Shown here in pieces: positions 45,761 to 57,300 of a stretch of DNA of 64,000 nucleotides. Origin of the DNA: a virus. Both the position numbers and the translations under genes were made by a program. A model generated the notes under the pieces. It saw only the letters and a list, made by a program, of their open reading frames with translations, ran no database searches and had not been told where the DNA came from. Numbering within the stretch: the stretch's first letter is position 1; the number at the start of each line of letters is the position of its first letter. The stretch is from IMG/VR virus record IMGVR_UViG_3300012924_000007, positions 1 to 64,000 of that record. One strand, written 5' to 3'.

Positions 45761-46390
45761 TTAGCTATAAAGTTGATAAAACTCTTCTGGGGTTATAATG
45801 TTGAATAGCTTTTCTTTATTCTCTAAGAAGTAATTGAAGTCTTCAATGGCTTTATCATACATTTCAAAATCAATATTCTTTTCCAGGGGGATTTCATTTC
45901 GTTCAATTATAGTACAGCCATAATCTGTATTCACTGTTCTTACTGTATAACTTCCGAAAATATCATCTCGCATGAACCTAAGAATTGCTTTATAAACTGT
46001 ACCATTCCATTCTGGTTCTAGCCATTGCTCTTGTGCATGTTCCCACTTACTTGGAAGGCAGTCATGGAGAATTATTTTACCATTGTCTGATAAATATCTT
46101 AAACAATTAGATATATCCCTTAAAACGTATTCTTCTAAATGCATACCGTCCACAAAAAAGAGGTCAAATTTGTGAGAGTACTTTTCCTCATCCAATTGTT
46201 TGAAATAATCATCTGAAGTTTTACTCTTTATGATACAATTACCTCTGTAATGTTCAGGTGAAGGATCAACTCCTACTTTGTGTATACAGAGTACACTATC
46301 AAGTGTGTACCCCGTGAAAACACCCAAATTGCAATAACTTGTATAATTATTATTTTTAATCAAATAATTGATTATACTTAATCTATCCAT
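45761..46390 (-). CDS. class I SAM-dependent methyltransferase (Methyltransf_24-type)
   Basis: A 209-residue protein. CNLGVFTGYTLDSVLCIHKV (about residues 20-39) is the SAM loop region, GVDPSPEHY the acidic strand, KFDLFFVDGMHLEEYVLRDI (about 79-98) the family's D-x-x-F-x-D-G-x-H block, and NGKIILHDCLPS the next strand with a metal-like His-Asp. Related enzymes methylate sugars or small hydroxylated substrates. It is encoded between the fibre genes and a glycosyltransferase-like gene. Confidence 0.75.
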   Translation of the reverse strand: MDRLSIINYLIKNNNYTSYCNLGVFTGYTLDSVLCIHKVGVDPSPEHYRGNCIIKSKTSDDYFKQLDEEKYSHKFDLFFVDGMHLEEYVLRDISNCLRYLSDNGKIILHDCLPSKWEHAQEQWLEPEWNGTVYKAILRFMRDDIFGSYTVRTVNTDYGCTIIERNEIPLEKNIDFEMYDKAIEDFNYFLENKEKLFNIITPEEFYQLYS

Positions 46391-46418
46391 ATGTATTTAT
46401 TTTTGGTTTTTAATTCTA

Positions 46419-47009
46419 TTAGATAAGTACTTCCTGTTGATTTAGTATAGTAAGTATTGCCAATCCTGTAGTTCTAAGTCGGGTATAATATGATTTTGGT
46501 ACAAAACCATGAACACACCCCATTGTAGTTAATGTAAGACCTGCTCCTACTCCGAATTGTGATACAGTTTGCCAAGTACTATTATCTGGAGATATTTCAA
46601 AGAATACTGTGCCTGCTGTTAACAGTGAGTTAACACTAAAAGAATAAGTTGCAATACAATTTTTAATAGTAGATATTACATATGAACCATTTACTGCTCT
46701 AGAGGCCGTTGACTGCGTGATAGTAAGTGGGGTATGTGGTATATCATAATTATTTATTCGTTCAAATCTGCAATTAGGAAATACTGGATTACCAGCAATA
46801 ATGTTATAACCCAATGGATAAGTAACTGAAGAATCTGGAACTGGGGGAGTACTAAATTCATATTTCTTCCACTTAAAAAATCCACCTCCACCATCACCAA
46901 CGGTACTGTAACCCATAAGGAATACAGCCGGTCCTTCCTCGATATTAAATAATGTATACTGCAAATCTCCAGCTACAATTGCTACTGCTCCGAATTGATA
47001 GAATGCCAT
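46419..47009 (-). CDS. tail appendage/fibre-associated protein, 196 aa
   Basis: The N-terminus contains MGYSTVGDGGGGFFKWKKYE, a GDGGGG-x-F-x-W turn typical of the head-binding regions of phage tailspikes and fibres. The second half (NGSYVISTIKNCIATYSFSV, then FFEISPDNSTWQTVSQFG) is beta-rich and looks like a carbohydrate-binding or trimerisation domain. Encoded directly after the large fibre. Probable virion protein. Confidence 0.65.
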   Translation of the reverse strand: MAFYQFGAVAIVAGDLQYTLFNIEEGPAVFLMGYSTVGDGGGGFFKWKKYEFSTPPVPDSSVTYPLGYNIIAGNPVFPNCRFERINNYDIPHTPLTITQSTASRAVNGSYVISTIKNCIATYSFSVNSLLTAGTVFFEISPDNSTWQTVSQFGVGAGLTLTTMGCVHGFVPKSYYTRLRTTGLAILTILNQQEVLI

Positions 47010-47036
47010 AATTTATTTTTTGTATTTATAATTCAA

Positions 47037-49847
47037 TTAACTAACACTAGCTGAAGCGGGAATCCATGATACAGTCCCTAACTTTGCTGTGATATCATTT
47101 GTAGCGGCTCCTGCACCTGCTGCGGTTCCGGTTATTTTCAAAATATTAGTTCCTGAGAGCGTAAGTCCCGTAAGTAATGTTGTAGTTGTATAAACAGCAG
47201 TTGATGCTCCAGGGGTATTAAATGTAACAACAGCCCTTGCTGTGGTAGTACCAGTCCTAATAATTAACACGTCCATTTCCCAATCTCCTGCTAGAGACAT
47301 TGTTAATCCTCCACTATCGAATATGAGAGTTCCACCAAAGTATGTTCTCATTTGTCTACTAGCTGTAGCTGAACCAACAAAAGATCCACCATAACTAGCC
47401 TTTAATTTTTCACCATTAGCGTTTAATCTGTTGGCAGCTGTAGTATCAGTGTAAAGATCTGTTTCACTAGTACCTGTATTACCTACTGTACTTATATGAT
47501 CAAACAGGGGAATGTTTGCAGTGGGGGTGCTCCATACAGCTGATCCACTACCATCTGAATCAGTCAGTACTTTACCAGTACCAGGAGTTCCTGCTGATAA
47601 TCTAACTTGCTGACTAAAGATGAAAATTGGAGAAGTACCTGTTAAAGCAAAAGTAGTTGTACCATTACTTGCTGTAGTAAGTAATATATAATTGGATGCA
47701 TCATACGCGCCTTTATACTGTGGTAATGAAGTACTAATAGAATAGAGGTTTGCACTTGTGGGGACAGTCGTACCAGTACCGATACCCAATTTTCCTGACA
47801 TTGCGATACCAGGAACATTCAAATCACTCGCAAAGGTTTTTACACCAGTAAGCGTTTGAGCACCTGTAGTAACTACTCCTCTAGCAGTAGCACTTGCACT
47901 TGGAATGTTGATTGTAACAGTCGTACTAGCCGCACTTACAGCCACGTCAGTACCAGATGTACCAACGGCTATAGTCAAAGCTCCAGTTAACGCATTCACT
48001 GAAGGTACATTCGTTTGCCATGTCCAATTACCTGCGGTATCTGTACCTGTGGGGACAGAACCTACAGCTGGAGTACCATTTGAAGCAAATACTGTATTTC
48101 CACCAAAATAAGATGCACCTGCTGCAACATAAGAGGCCCAGTTATTAGTAGCACCTGTTGGAGCAGCATCAATATATAATGAAGCAAAATTTGTGACGGC
48201 AGCGCCTCCTGATGTAAAAGTAGGGGCTGTTACTACAAGATTTGCTAAAACTGCATGAGTTCCTGTTGCAGCAGTTGTAATATCTACTTTCCCCATCACC
48301 ACATTAGCTGAACTAGTATTGGCTGTAAGAGTTGTAGATGTTGAACCTCTAAATCCGGCCCTCAAAAATATAGTAGAGGCTCCACCGAAAAGGTATTGTG
48401 TTGCAGCAGTAATAGTTTGAGCTGTATTAGCAAGAGGTACGTATAAATTAGAGCTGGTTGAGGTAATTTGAATAGAAGTGGTCGCTGTAATTGCGCTAAA
48501 TGTTTTACTACCTCCAAATGTCTGCGTACCCGTTGTTACTACTCCTCTGTTTGCAGCTGAGGCATCGGGAATGTTAAATGTATGGGTAGTACCTGTAGAT
48601 GAAATTGCAAAGTCAGTTCCTGCCGAACCCACTGCGAAGGTTTGGGTGGCTCCGGTGAGTGTATTTAATGTACCAAGTTTGCCATTGAATGTTGTCCAGT
48701 CAGCAGACGCTAAAGCACCTCTATTAGAAGCACTGGCTGTGGGTAAGTTAAAAGTGTGAGTACTAGTTGCTGAAGATATAGTAAAATCCGTACCAGTAGT
48801 ACTTACAGCGAATGTTTGAGTTGATGCTGTAAGGGCATTCAGCGAAATCAACATTCCGGTTGTTGTCCATGTACCATCCCCTCGTAAAAATACTGTGTTG
48901 TCTGCTGTACCAGATCCTAAACGAGCAGTACCTAATGTACCTGTTGTTATTTTAGCAGCATCTAAAACCGGGATATCTGCTGTAACTAAAGCACGTAAAC
49001 TTACTGCGCCACTACTACCATTTGGAGAAGCGAGTACTAAGTTTTGAGTTTGTCCGGTTGCAAATGTAACGGCTAGGGTTCCAGTAGTTGTAACCGGAGA
49101 TCCAGATACTGTAAACACTGACGGAGCTGTAAGGGATACAGATGAAACTGTACCTGTTCCAGTAGCAGCTAAAGCATCAATTTGAGCTTGATATTTCCCC
49201 AAAGCGTCAGATAAAGTATCAGTATCAGCAACGGGGGTATTAGTGGTAGGAACGAACCCCGTAAGTGTAGCACCAAGAGCCAAAGTGGGTACTTGACTTT
49301 TGATCGTAAACTCTCCAGCATTTGTAGCAGCTGTACCTGAAACTCTACCATCAGTAAAGAAAGTATTAGTAACTGTGTTTGTTCCTCTTACAAAAGTTAA
49401 ATCTCTTCCAGTATTGCCAGCAGCATTGTTAATTTTTATACTAGAACCTGAATCCCCATTAAGGATTATCAGTGAACTATTTGCATCATTATTTATTGAT
49501 GCTGAATTTGAATTTGTTGATGTAGTTAGGACTAAGCTAGATCCTGATCCAGTACTCTCCACTCTCATTTGAGGAACAGCACTGTTAATAGTCATATTTT
49601 GATTAGTGGTAGATCCTACTGTAGTTACTTGTTGAAGTGTTGGGGTAGTTCCTCCGGCAGCAGTGGCTACAAGCGGATTAGCTTGTGTACCATCTCCAGT
49701 CCAGGTAACAGTAGCTGAATTCGTTCTATATACTTGAGTAAGGCCGCCAGATGAGGTACATCCAGAGGCTTGACGGCAAAGCTCTGAACGGGTAGCATTA
49801 TAAAATGCTTTTGGGGTTAACAGGAGGAAATCCTTAATTAATTTCAT
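47037..49847 (-). CDS. large tail fibre protein, 936 aa, with internal repeats
   Basis: Low-complexity, Thr/Ser/Ala/Gly-rich beta protein. Three copies of a 45- to 55-residue unit are visible: LTASTQTFAVSTTGTDFTIS, LTGATQTFAVGSAGTDFAIS and LTGALTIAVGTSGTDVAVS. Each is followed by HTFN/VTIN-(I/L)P-x-A-S-A-x-x-R-G and a short VTTG-x-QT-F segment. The N-terminus (about 1-60) probably attaches to the virion. The C-terminus, with TSETDLYTDTTAANRLNANG, should form the receptor-facing part. No chaperone domain is seen. Confidence 0.85.
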   Translation of the reverse strand: MKLIKDFLLLTPKAFYNATRSELCRQASGCTSSGGLTQVYRTNSATVTWTGDGTQANPLVATAAGGTTPTLQQVTTVGSTTNQNMTINSAVPQMRVESTGSGSSLVLTTSTNSNSASINNDANSSLIILNGDSGSSIKINNAAGNTGRDLTFVRGTNTVTNTFFTDGRVSGTAATNAGEFTIKSQVPTLALGATLTGFVPTTNTPVADTDTLSDALGKYQAQIDALAATGTGTVSSVSLTAPSVFTVSGSPVTTTGTLAVTFATGQTQNLVLASPNGSSGAVSLRALVTADIPVLDAAKITTGTLGTARLGSGTADNTVFLRGDGTWTTTGMLISLNALTASTQTFAVSTTGTDFTISSATSTHTFNLPTASASNRGALASADWTTFNGKLGTLNTLTGATQTFAVGSAGTDFAISSTGTTHTFNIPDASAANRGVVTTGTQTFGGSKTFSAITATTSIQITSTSSNLYVPLANTAQTITAATQYLFGGASTIFLRAGFRGSTSTTLTANTSSANVVMGKVDITTAATGTHAVLANLVVTAPTFTSGGAAVTNFASLYIDAAPTGATNNWASYVAAGASYFGGNTVFASNGTPAVGSVPTGTDTAGNWTWQTNVPSVNALTGALTIAVGTSGTDVAVSAASTTVTINIPSASATARGVVTTGAQTLTGVKTFASDLNVPGIAMSGKLGIGTGTTVPTSANLYSISTSLPQYKGAYDASNYILLTTASNGTTTFALTGTSPIFIFSQQVRLSAGTPGTGKVLTDSDGSGSAVWSTPTANIPLFDHISTVGNTGTSETDLYTDTTAANRLNANGEKLKASYGGSFVGSATASRQMRTYFGGTLIFDSGGLTMSLAGDWEMDVLIIRTGTTTARAVVTFNTPGASTAVYTTTTLLTGLTLSGTNILKITGTAAGAGAATNDITAKLGTVSWIPASASVS

Positions 49848-50506
49848 TACTTATTCTTATGGGTGTAGTAGTATCGTTTATAGGTAGAATAGTCGAGGGA
49901 TTTTTCTATATAGTGAAGTTCTTCTTCATCCAAATTGTCAAAATCTACGTACCAGGGACGGTGAATACAGGTTAAATCTCCAGCTACTCTTAACGCTCTA
50001 TAGTCGAATCTAAGAGATGGTTTTATTATACAAAATGTAGTATCAACCTGCGCATCAAATACATTCTCTTCTAATGGATGTTCCCAGTATTTTCTTTCCC
50101 AAATTCTATATTCATTTGCAAAATTAGTATCTGGGAGATCATCAATACGAATGGATAGGCCAGCTTTAGGGTAATCGTATTTCTCAGCTTTCTCAATAAG
50201 AGTATTTACAAAATCAGCTGGAGTATTTGGGTTAAGTTCAATATCTGAATCTGTATAGGCTACCCAAGGGAGGTCTTTAAATTCTTTTATAATGCCACAG
50301 TCATACACAGCTAAACTCTGAAAATTCCTCTCTAAATGTTCTACTCTACAGGGATTTGTTTTATACCATTCAAGAAGTGGGGTATATGTAGATTGATTAT
50401 CTAAAATGATAACGTTTGTATATCCTAAGTTTTGTAAATCACTTACTAATTTCTTAGTGGTTGTGACTCTATTAAAATTGTTTATAATAACAGGGATATC
50501 AAACAC
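49847..50506 (-). CDS. glycosyltransferase family 2-type protein, 219 aa
   Basis: GT-A fold. It starts MFDIPVIINNFNRVTTTKKL (nucleotide-binding first strand and N-F-N-R loop), then VIILDNQST, and the DxD motif in WVAYTDSDIELNP (about residues 84-96). The C-terminal half has YRIWERKYWEHPLE. It overlaps the fibre gene by 1 nt and the other glycosyltransferase by 8 nt. It should transfer a sugar from a nucleotide donor; the acceptor (virion protein, cell envelope or DNA) is unknown. Confidence 0.75.
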   Translation of the reverse strand: MFDIPVIINNFNRVTTTKKLVSDLQNLGYTNVIILDNQSTYTPLLEWYKTNPCRVEHLERNFQSLAVYDCGIIKEFKDLPWVAYTDSDIELNPNTPADFVNTLIEKAEKYDYPKAGLSIRIDDLPDTNFANEYRIWERKYWEHPLEENVFDAQVDTTFCIIKPSLRFDYRALRVAGDLTCIHRPWYVDFDNLDEEELHYIEKSLDYSTYKRYYYTHKNK

Positions 50507-51260
50507 CTCTGGATTTTTTGTACTCTTCTATTTCCTTGTAATATTTGTCAACATTCATTCTGGAGATTACTCCATCACCATGATCTTGTGAAAATCTATG
50601 ATAATTTGCAAAATTATTCCAAGTTTCACCAGCACCAGAAGTTTTGTAAACGGGGACTTCTTCTTCTCCCCAGCAGTACACATAATCGGGTTCTGAAAAA
50701 TCATCAGATAAAAAATCTTGAGCAGCTATTAAACCATTACACCAACCGTGATGGTGGCTAACATTTACTCCTGAAATAAATTTCGATTCTTTAATGTATT
50801 TTGCACTCACAAACCAAGATCCCTCTAAGATATTTTGTACTGGCTCCATCTTTCCCATACTCCTAAAAATGCAAGTGCGGGGTTTAAATGCCTTTTTACC
50901 GGCTTCTACTGCTCTCTTGTACCCCTGTATACCTTCATATATAAAATATTTTGCATTTATGTCGTCGTCATCGAAGAAGTTCACTACATCAGCATCTTCA
51001 GGGATATGTTTTATCGCATCGTTATGAATATCTCCTAAATTTGTATATGGTTCTCCAGTTTCACTAAAAATATTATTATTTATCAGAGTTACTAAAGATG
51101 TATCTATAGAGTCATCCAGCTTTTGAGGTACTGATGAGTTTTGATATATAATTAGGTGCTTGTTTGGGTAGTCTTGATCTAAGAAAAATGATACAGATCT
51201 TTCTAAACAAAAATGTCTACCTGCCGAAAGACAAAGGCACACTATTTTCAAATCTGACAT
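50499..51260 (-). CDS. glycosyltransferase family 2-type protein, 253 aa
   Basis: Opens MSDLKIVCLCLSAGRHFCLE, then RSVSFFLDQDYPNKHLIIYQ, the nucleotide-sugar binding half of GT2. The DxD-like run is VVNFFDDDDINAKYF (about residues 93-107). The later TCIFRSMGKMEPVQNILEGS, then SWFVSAKYI, matches the acceptor half. ATG 51260 is preceded by AAAACCAACCT and a strong promoter at 51278-51308. First gene of the glycosyltransferase/fibre operon. Confidence 0.78.
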   Translation of the reverse strand: MSDLKIVCLCLSAGRHFCLERSVSFFLDQDYPNKHLIIYQNSSVPQKLDDSIDTSLVTLINNNIFSETGEPYTNLGDIHNDAIKHIPEDADVVNFFDDDDINAKYFIYEGIQGYKRAVEAGKKAFKPRTCIFRSMGKMEPVQNILEGSWFVSAKYIKESKFISGVNVSHHHGWCNGLIAAQDFLSDDFSEPDYVYCWGEEEVPVYKTSGAGETWNNFANYHRFSQDHGDGVISRMNVDKYYKEIEEYKKSRGV

Positions 51261-51277
51261 AGGTTGGTTTTATTATA

Positions 51278-51308
51278 CAAAACTAATGAAAATAATTAGT
51301 TTATGAAA
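51278..51308 (-). promoter_or_regulatory. minus-strand promoter with compact AAACTAAT palindrome
   Basis: On the minus strand: TTTC (51308-51305), 19 nt, TAGTTTTG (51285-51278). AAACTAAT (51280-51287) and ATTAGTTT (51295-51302) form an inverted repeat with a 7-nt centre. It serves the glycosyltransferase gene starting at 51260. Confidence 0.7.
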
Positions 51309-51353
51309 GCATTAGGGGAGTTATTATCTTACGGAGTTCTCATTATATAGCTA

Positions 51354-54300
51354 CTATCTACCTCCTGAACTGGACTGTATTTTTATACCTAATTCAGTGG
51401 CTAAATCGGAGTTAAATAAAGCCATGTAATAGATAGCTTGGTTAACACCAGGGATATTTTTAAACAGGTATTTTGCAACTTTCTTATCACCAGCATCTTC
51501 ATCACCGTTTAACCATAAAAATGTATTCATAGTGGAATTCCATATTACATTTTTTATGTCTGTTAATACAGCTATGGATGGGAATATTTTACCACCAATT
51601 ACATCTTGCCAAGATAGGGGATTATAGAAAAACCCTACTTCATCCTGTAGTTTATCCAGCATTCTCAACCCATGTCTAAAATATCCTTTAGTTTGAGGAT
51701 CTTCTTCATCCTTATCTGGAGCATACACTCGCATGGATATTAGAATACCAGCCATACTCAGCCATACTAACATATCTTTAACAGCAGCATCGAACCCCTT
51801 TAAGTACATATCCACAAATTCAGCCTCTGTCATTTTAGTCTCGAATGCTGTCAGATTTTCACCTGTAGATGGATCAGTAATCAATTGTCCAGTAACATCA
51901 GTTACAAATGCACCTTGTTTCCTGAATGCTTCTACTTTCTGCTGATATATGCGTTTAGCAGTATCAATGAGGTTATCCTGACCTTGAGAAGCTGTTCCAC
52001 TAGTATAGTAGGAGAGAAGGGTACTAATGGATTTTAGACCATGATCACGAATAACAGTCCCCATTATCCTCATTCTACCATAATCATAAGCATCTTTACC
52101 TGAAACATACCTCAAACCTCCAAAACGGGTTGTAACCAATGGAGGAATCCAAGACTTAAACATCATGAGGGATTGTCCTACTATAGTCCTATTAATTTGT
52201 GAAATATTCTCTGGGGTAGAATTACCAATTGCTTCCCTAGTAAATTGCTGTATTTTATCCCTGAAATCTTTAACTGTTTCTGAATTCCTTTCTACACCTT
52301 CAAATGAAATATCTTCCCCATCAACCTTTACCAGTTGAATAAGAGATTTAGTACGTTTCCTTTCTGCTATCTTTGTATTGATATCTTTTTGCAGGGCTTT
52401 TCGTTCCTGAGAAGGGACAGATGTATCAAGTACTCTATCGTAGATGTTCTGCTCTTTCACATACTGCTGAATCCCCACAATTTTACCATCTACTATAGTA
52501 TGGTTTTCTGCAAAAAATACCATATTGGTATATTGTACTATTTTATCGGCAGTTTTAAGGAATACCATCAATGAGCCAGAAGTGAGGTATTTTTGAGCTT
52601 TATTTATACTCATTTCTCTGGCTTTCTCTCCGGAGATATTATCCACCAATGGCATGAAATACTGTATATTAGCAGCATACCTCTTCCCTTCATTCCCACC
52701 AAATTTACCAGCAGCAAGACGAAATTGAGCTGCTAAATAATTATTTTTTGAGCCGTATGTACCTGCATTAAGAGCCGCATTTGCAGTACCCCCAAACCAA
52801 GCAGAGATACCGGACAGAGGATTTACCCCCATGGCTTTCAACCTGAACCAACGATTCATAGCATCTACAAATTTCACTACTGAAACCTGTGTCTTCTGTT
52901 GATCTGGCATAGGGAGTATTTCAGCCCCCAATACTTTATTAATTGCTTTTGCTATCTTTCCAACTCCAACGGTCAACCCCATATCTGGCTGATCTGTAGA
53001 AAACCTTTTACCATAAATAGTAGCATCAATAAATTCCTTCAGATATTTAGCATTGTTTTGATTGCCAGCTGCAATAGCCTCTTCAATAGTTTCTGCCTTA
53101 ATATTGCCGAACTTATCTGTTTCCAAGTGGTTTTTATTGGACTCTACTAAATGGAGTAGTTTAACCTGGTTCTCTACCTGAGAAAGATATTTATACTTAA
53201 TCAGTTCATGATTCCACAGAGTCAATACTCTGAAAATATCATAAGATTTTTCATCAGCGCTTATTTGTGAAGTGTAATATGCAAATATCTTATCTTTAGG
53301 CTGGTGAGTGATGGGGTCAATGTACCCATAAACATCATCTTCTGGATTAAGTTTGAAATTGAAGATATTTTCTATCTGGTTCCTAATAGCTGAAGTACCG
53401 TCTTCAGTTAAACCAAATGTTAAATTTTCCAAAAATGACTTCCTTACATTAGCAAAGAATGTAGCATGGTAAGTTTTAAACAAACCAGTTTCATATGCTT
53501 CATCATTTTTTGACTTCATGTAGTCGTATAAAGCAAGGATTGGTTCATTCCCTTTCTGTATAAGTTGACTATATTGATCACTGTACCAAAGATCTCCTTT
53601 AGGGAATCTAAGAAATCTATTGTTTTGATCATTTAAAGCAGTCTCTGGGTGATTCTTAAAGTCATACTCTTTGGCGAACTTCTCAAGAGGAGTACTTATT
53701 AATTCCTCTTTTTCATCACCTTCATAGTCTGCATACTGTTGTTCCAGATATTCTTTAAATGAAGTATAAGATTTTTCATACTCTTCATTGTACTTAGAAA
53801 TATCTACATTTTCTTCAACCCATGCCTTATTCCCTGTAGTTAAAGCCTCATTCAAATTTTGATAGAATTCTTTCTTATACTTGGGAGTAAGTAATCCAGT
53901 CTTTTTACCATCTTGTTTCTCAAACAGTAAATCCTGAGCTTTGTCTGTTAAATTTGACTTGTTTAAGTTATCCTGTAGCTTCTTCAATTTTTTAATCTCT
54001 CCCTCAAATTCAAACTCCCTATCCTGCCTAGCTCTGTTTACTATCTTATTTAAGGTTTGGGTAGACGCTGTACGAGCATCAGATAAGCTCATGAAGTTCT
54101 TCGCTAACCAACGTACATTCTTCTCTTCAAATAATACTCCCTGTACTCCATACCTATTAGCAATAGAGTTAACCTGTAGTTTGGAGATATCCACCAAATC
54201 TTCTTGGATATTTCTTGCTTTAGCGGAGAGGTTACGTAATTTCTTGTATTCTACAGTATCTGCTGAATATACATCTTTGAATGCTACTCCAAGAGTAGTA

Positions 54301-57300
54301 TACACAGTAAGATCAGTATAAGAATCTACTAATTGTTTGGATACTTCCTCAGTGTTTATTTCTGCTATTGAATCAGTATTTCCAGATTGGTATATTGAAT
54401 TATAACGATCTATTGTTTTTCTGATATTATCTACCTGATTTGAAACAGTTTTTATTAAAGGATTTACGTTACCCTGTACTTGCAGTACCCTAATGGCAGA
54501 AGTAATACTGTTTATCTGTTTCTGTACTTCATATTTTGTACTACTTTCTGTATTATTTTTCTCTAATTCTGAAAGTATTTCATTTAGTTTATCTATCAAA
54601 GTTTTTACTCCTTTTGTAACAGGAGGTTCGACTTCAGAAGGTACTGGAAGTAAGTAACGTTTATTAATTCTTTCCACGGTAGTATCTCCGATCTCCATAT
54701 CCTGGAGGGTAAGATCGTTATCTGTACCTCTAGTATATTTAGGGACAATAGGAATTGCTCTACTTAGACCTTGTTTCTTTAAACCATACTTATCTGAGAG
54801 AGTCTTTGATAACCTGGATAACTCTAAATTATATGCCCTTTTGTCATAGTAAGGGACATCAAATCTTTTTTCAGTATCTACATTCAGAAATTTAAAGTTC
54901 AAATCATCATGTGTTCCATCAGGTTTGATTGCTACAAAATCAAGTGTCCCAGCTTCATCATTTTGTTCATCATATACAGTTTGATTAAATAGGAACTGAG
55001 TACCTTCAGGATATGATTCAATAGTCTCCTTTAAATACTCCTCTATGGTATCATAGTATTCACTATTGGTAGGATCAAGCTGAGAGATGTTTGTTTTATC
55101 CAAAGGGGTTATTTCTCCTCCTTCATTTCTCCTAACCCAACCTGTATTACTGTCAATATACCTATCTAAAATATCGTAAATATCCTGATGTGCTGCATTG
55201 TCATCTGCTAACCTTTTCTTAGAATCCTTTAACTGAGTATCTGAAATTTCCTTATTTGCATGTTTCTCTTTATAATAATCATCTACTCTTTGCTGTAAAG
55301 TTTTACTTACCGGAGAGCTATCTTTTTTAATGTAGCTAACTTTACCATTCTCTTTAATTACCTTAGTGATACTATCAGCTACGGATTTTAATTTATCAAA
55401 CAGTTTTGTAGACTCCTGGGAAGATGGGATTTTGTAATATAACCCACCATCCTCTATAGTACTACCAGAAAAATCCTCTGTACCTTTTAATATTTTAGTA
55501 GCTACATTTTCAAAAGGATTGAAGTTTGCAATACTAAAGATAGACTTTATAAATTCCAAAGCTCGTTTCCACCAAGATTGTGCTTCCGCAATCAATTCTG
55601 GCTTTTCAGTACTTTCATTTTTGTAGATTACATATTCAGTAAGGATCTTTGCAACTGCTTCTTTTTGTAGATTACTGGGGTTATCGTAAGCAGCTTGATA
55701 CTCTGGAGATTTTACAACATCATCATAAAGTTTATACTTCTTTGCTTCAGATTTTAATTGATTATAAAGTTCTGGATTATTGGTAGCAATTAAATCTACT
55801 GCAATATGCATCGCTTCTTCAGTCAAAGCTACATTTTCCTTTCCATCAACTACTTGTATCAGATTGTTCACTGTATCAGCAACTCCTACAGCAGACAGTG
55901 AAGTTCCATTTATTTTAATGGACTCCACATGCTCAATTGTTGTACCAACTCTTTTTAAGAATTCTTTAACTTTGTTTAAAGTATCTTCAGATGAAGTTAA
56001 TTCTGTATCATATCCTTCAATTTCATACCATAGATTATTTTCTCTAAGAATTTTCTCCTGATCCTTCAATTTCATCCCTACAATCTGAGTCTCTGTGTAA
56101 CCTAATGGTTTCATCCGGTTCATAGTATCTATAAAAGATACATACATAACAGGCTTTTCTTCAGGTTCGTTTATTACCTGTACATCTTCTTCAGCAGGTA
56201 ATTCTTCAGGAATTGATTCATCTAGAGGAGGTGTAACTGGTTCTTCTGATACTTCAGGTTGATCAGTGGTATCTACAGGTTCAGCTGGAGTGTTGGGAGT
56301 AGCTTGTGTACTTATATCTCCAACTATAGTTACGTACTTACTAATAAGAGGTGCTTCCTGGATACCATCTACCATTTGAGGAACAATCGTATTAGTAGTT
56401 AGGATAGCATTTCTGGTAGTACCATTTACCTTACTCTTTCCCTGGAGATCATAAATAGGGGAGAGGAGGTAATGCTGATATGATTTCCATTTTACTGTTT
56501 CATATGTATCTCCATTTACAGAAGTAATTTCTGTAAATATACCATCATTATTAACCTGATATGGATTTACATTTTGCTGTTTTCCGTTAAAGAAATCAAT
56601 AATATCTTGTTTATTAGCTTCTATATTTTCCTGTACTGGTTGAACTACTAAAGATGTACCTAAATGCAGTTTGCCAGCCTTATCAAACCATACTTGCTGA
56701 GGACGTGGGGCTTTACCTCTTGGGAAGTCAAAATAGATAATCCTTGAAAGATATTTACGCAAAGTAGGATCTACTGAAACTGCTCCGGTTGAAGCAAAAC
56801 TATCCTGGATCTGTTTGGACATTATCCTCAACAGTTCGTACACTTTAGTAGCTTCTTGCTCAGTAAATTTATGGGAATTTAATTTATAGAAACTCTCTCC
56901 AAGTTTTAAATAGGTATCCGAGAGAGGAAATCTGGAAGATAATAGTTTTTTATCAGACAAATCAGACTGTGCAATAATCTGAGAATCAACAACGGAATTA
57001 TTTAAAGGTCTTACACTACCACTTTCATCTCTAATGATATTAGGTATACCAGCACTAACAGTAAAAGAATAAGGTTGTGCATCCTTTAAAGACAAAAGGT
57101 ACTTCCTATCCTCTCTAGCTTTCTTTTGAATCTCTTTAATTTGAGCATCAGAAATCTTATTTGGATTGGAAAAGTTGACTTTGCCTGTATAATCTTTATT
57201 CTCACCACCAGTATAAGAAAAATCAGTTGTGGCAAGATAAGTATACACATAAGAGGTGGGATCATTTTCTTCTCCTATTTTATTTAATAAATTTCCTTCT

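Noticed and set aside
48478-48759. Plus-strand ORFs inside the fibre gene (also 47905-48111 and 49300-49572)
   Set aside because: Val/Ala/Pro-rich antisense translations of the repeat-bearing fibre; no independent start signals.
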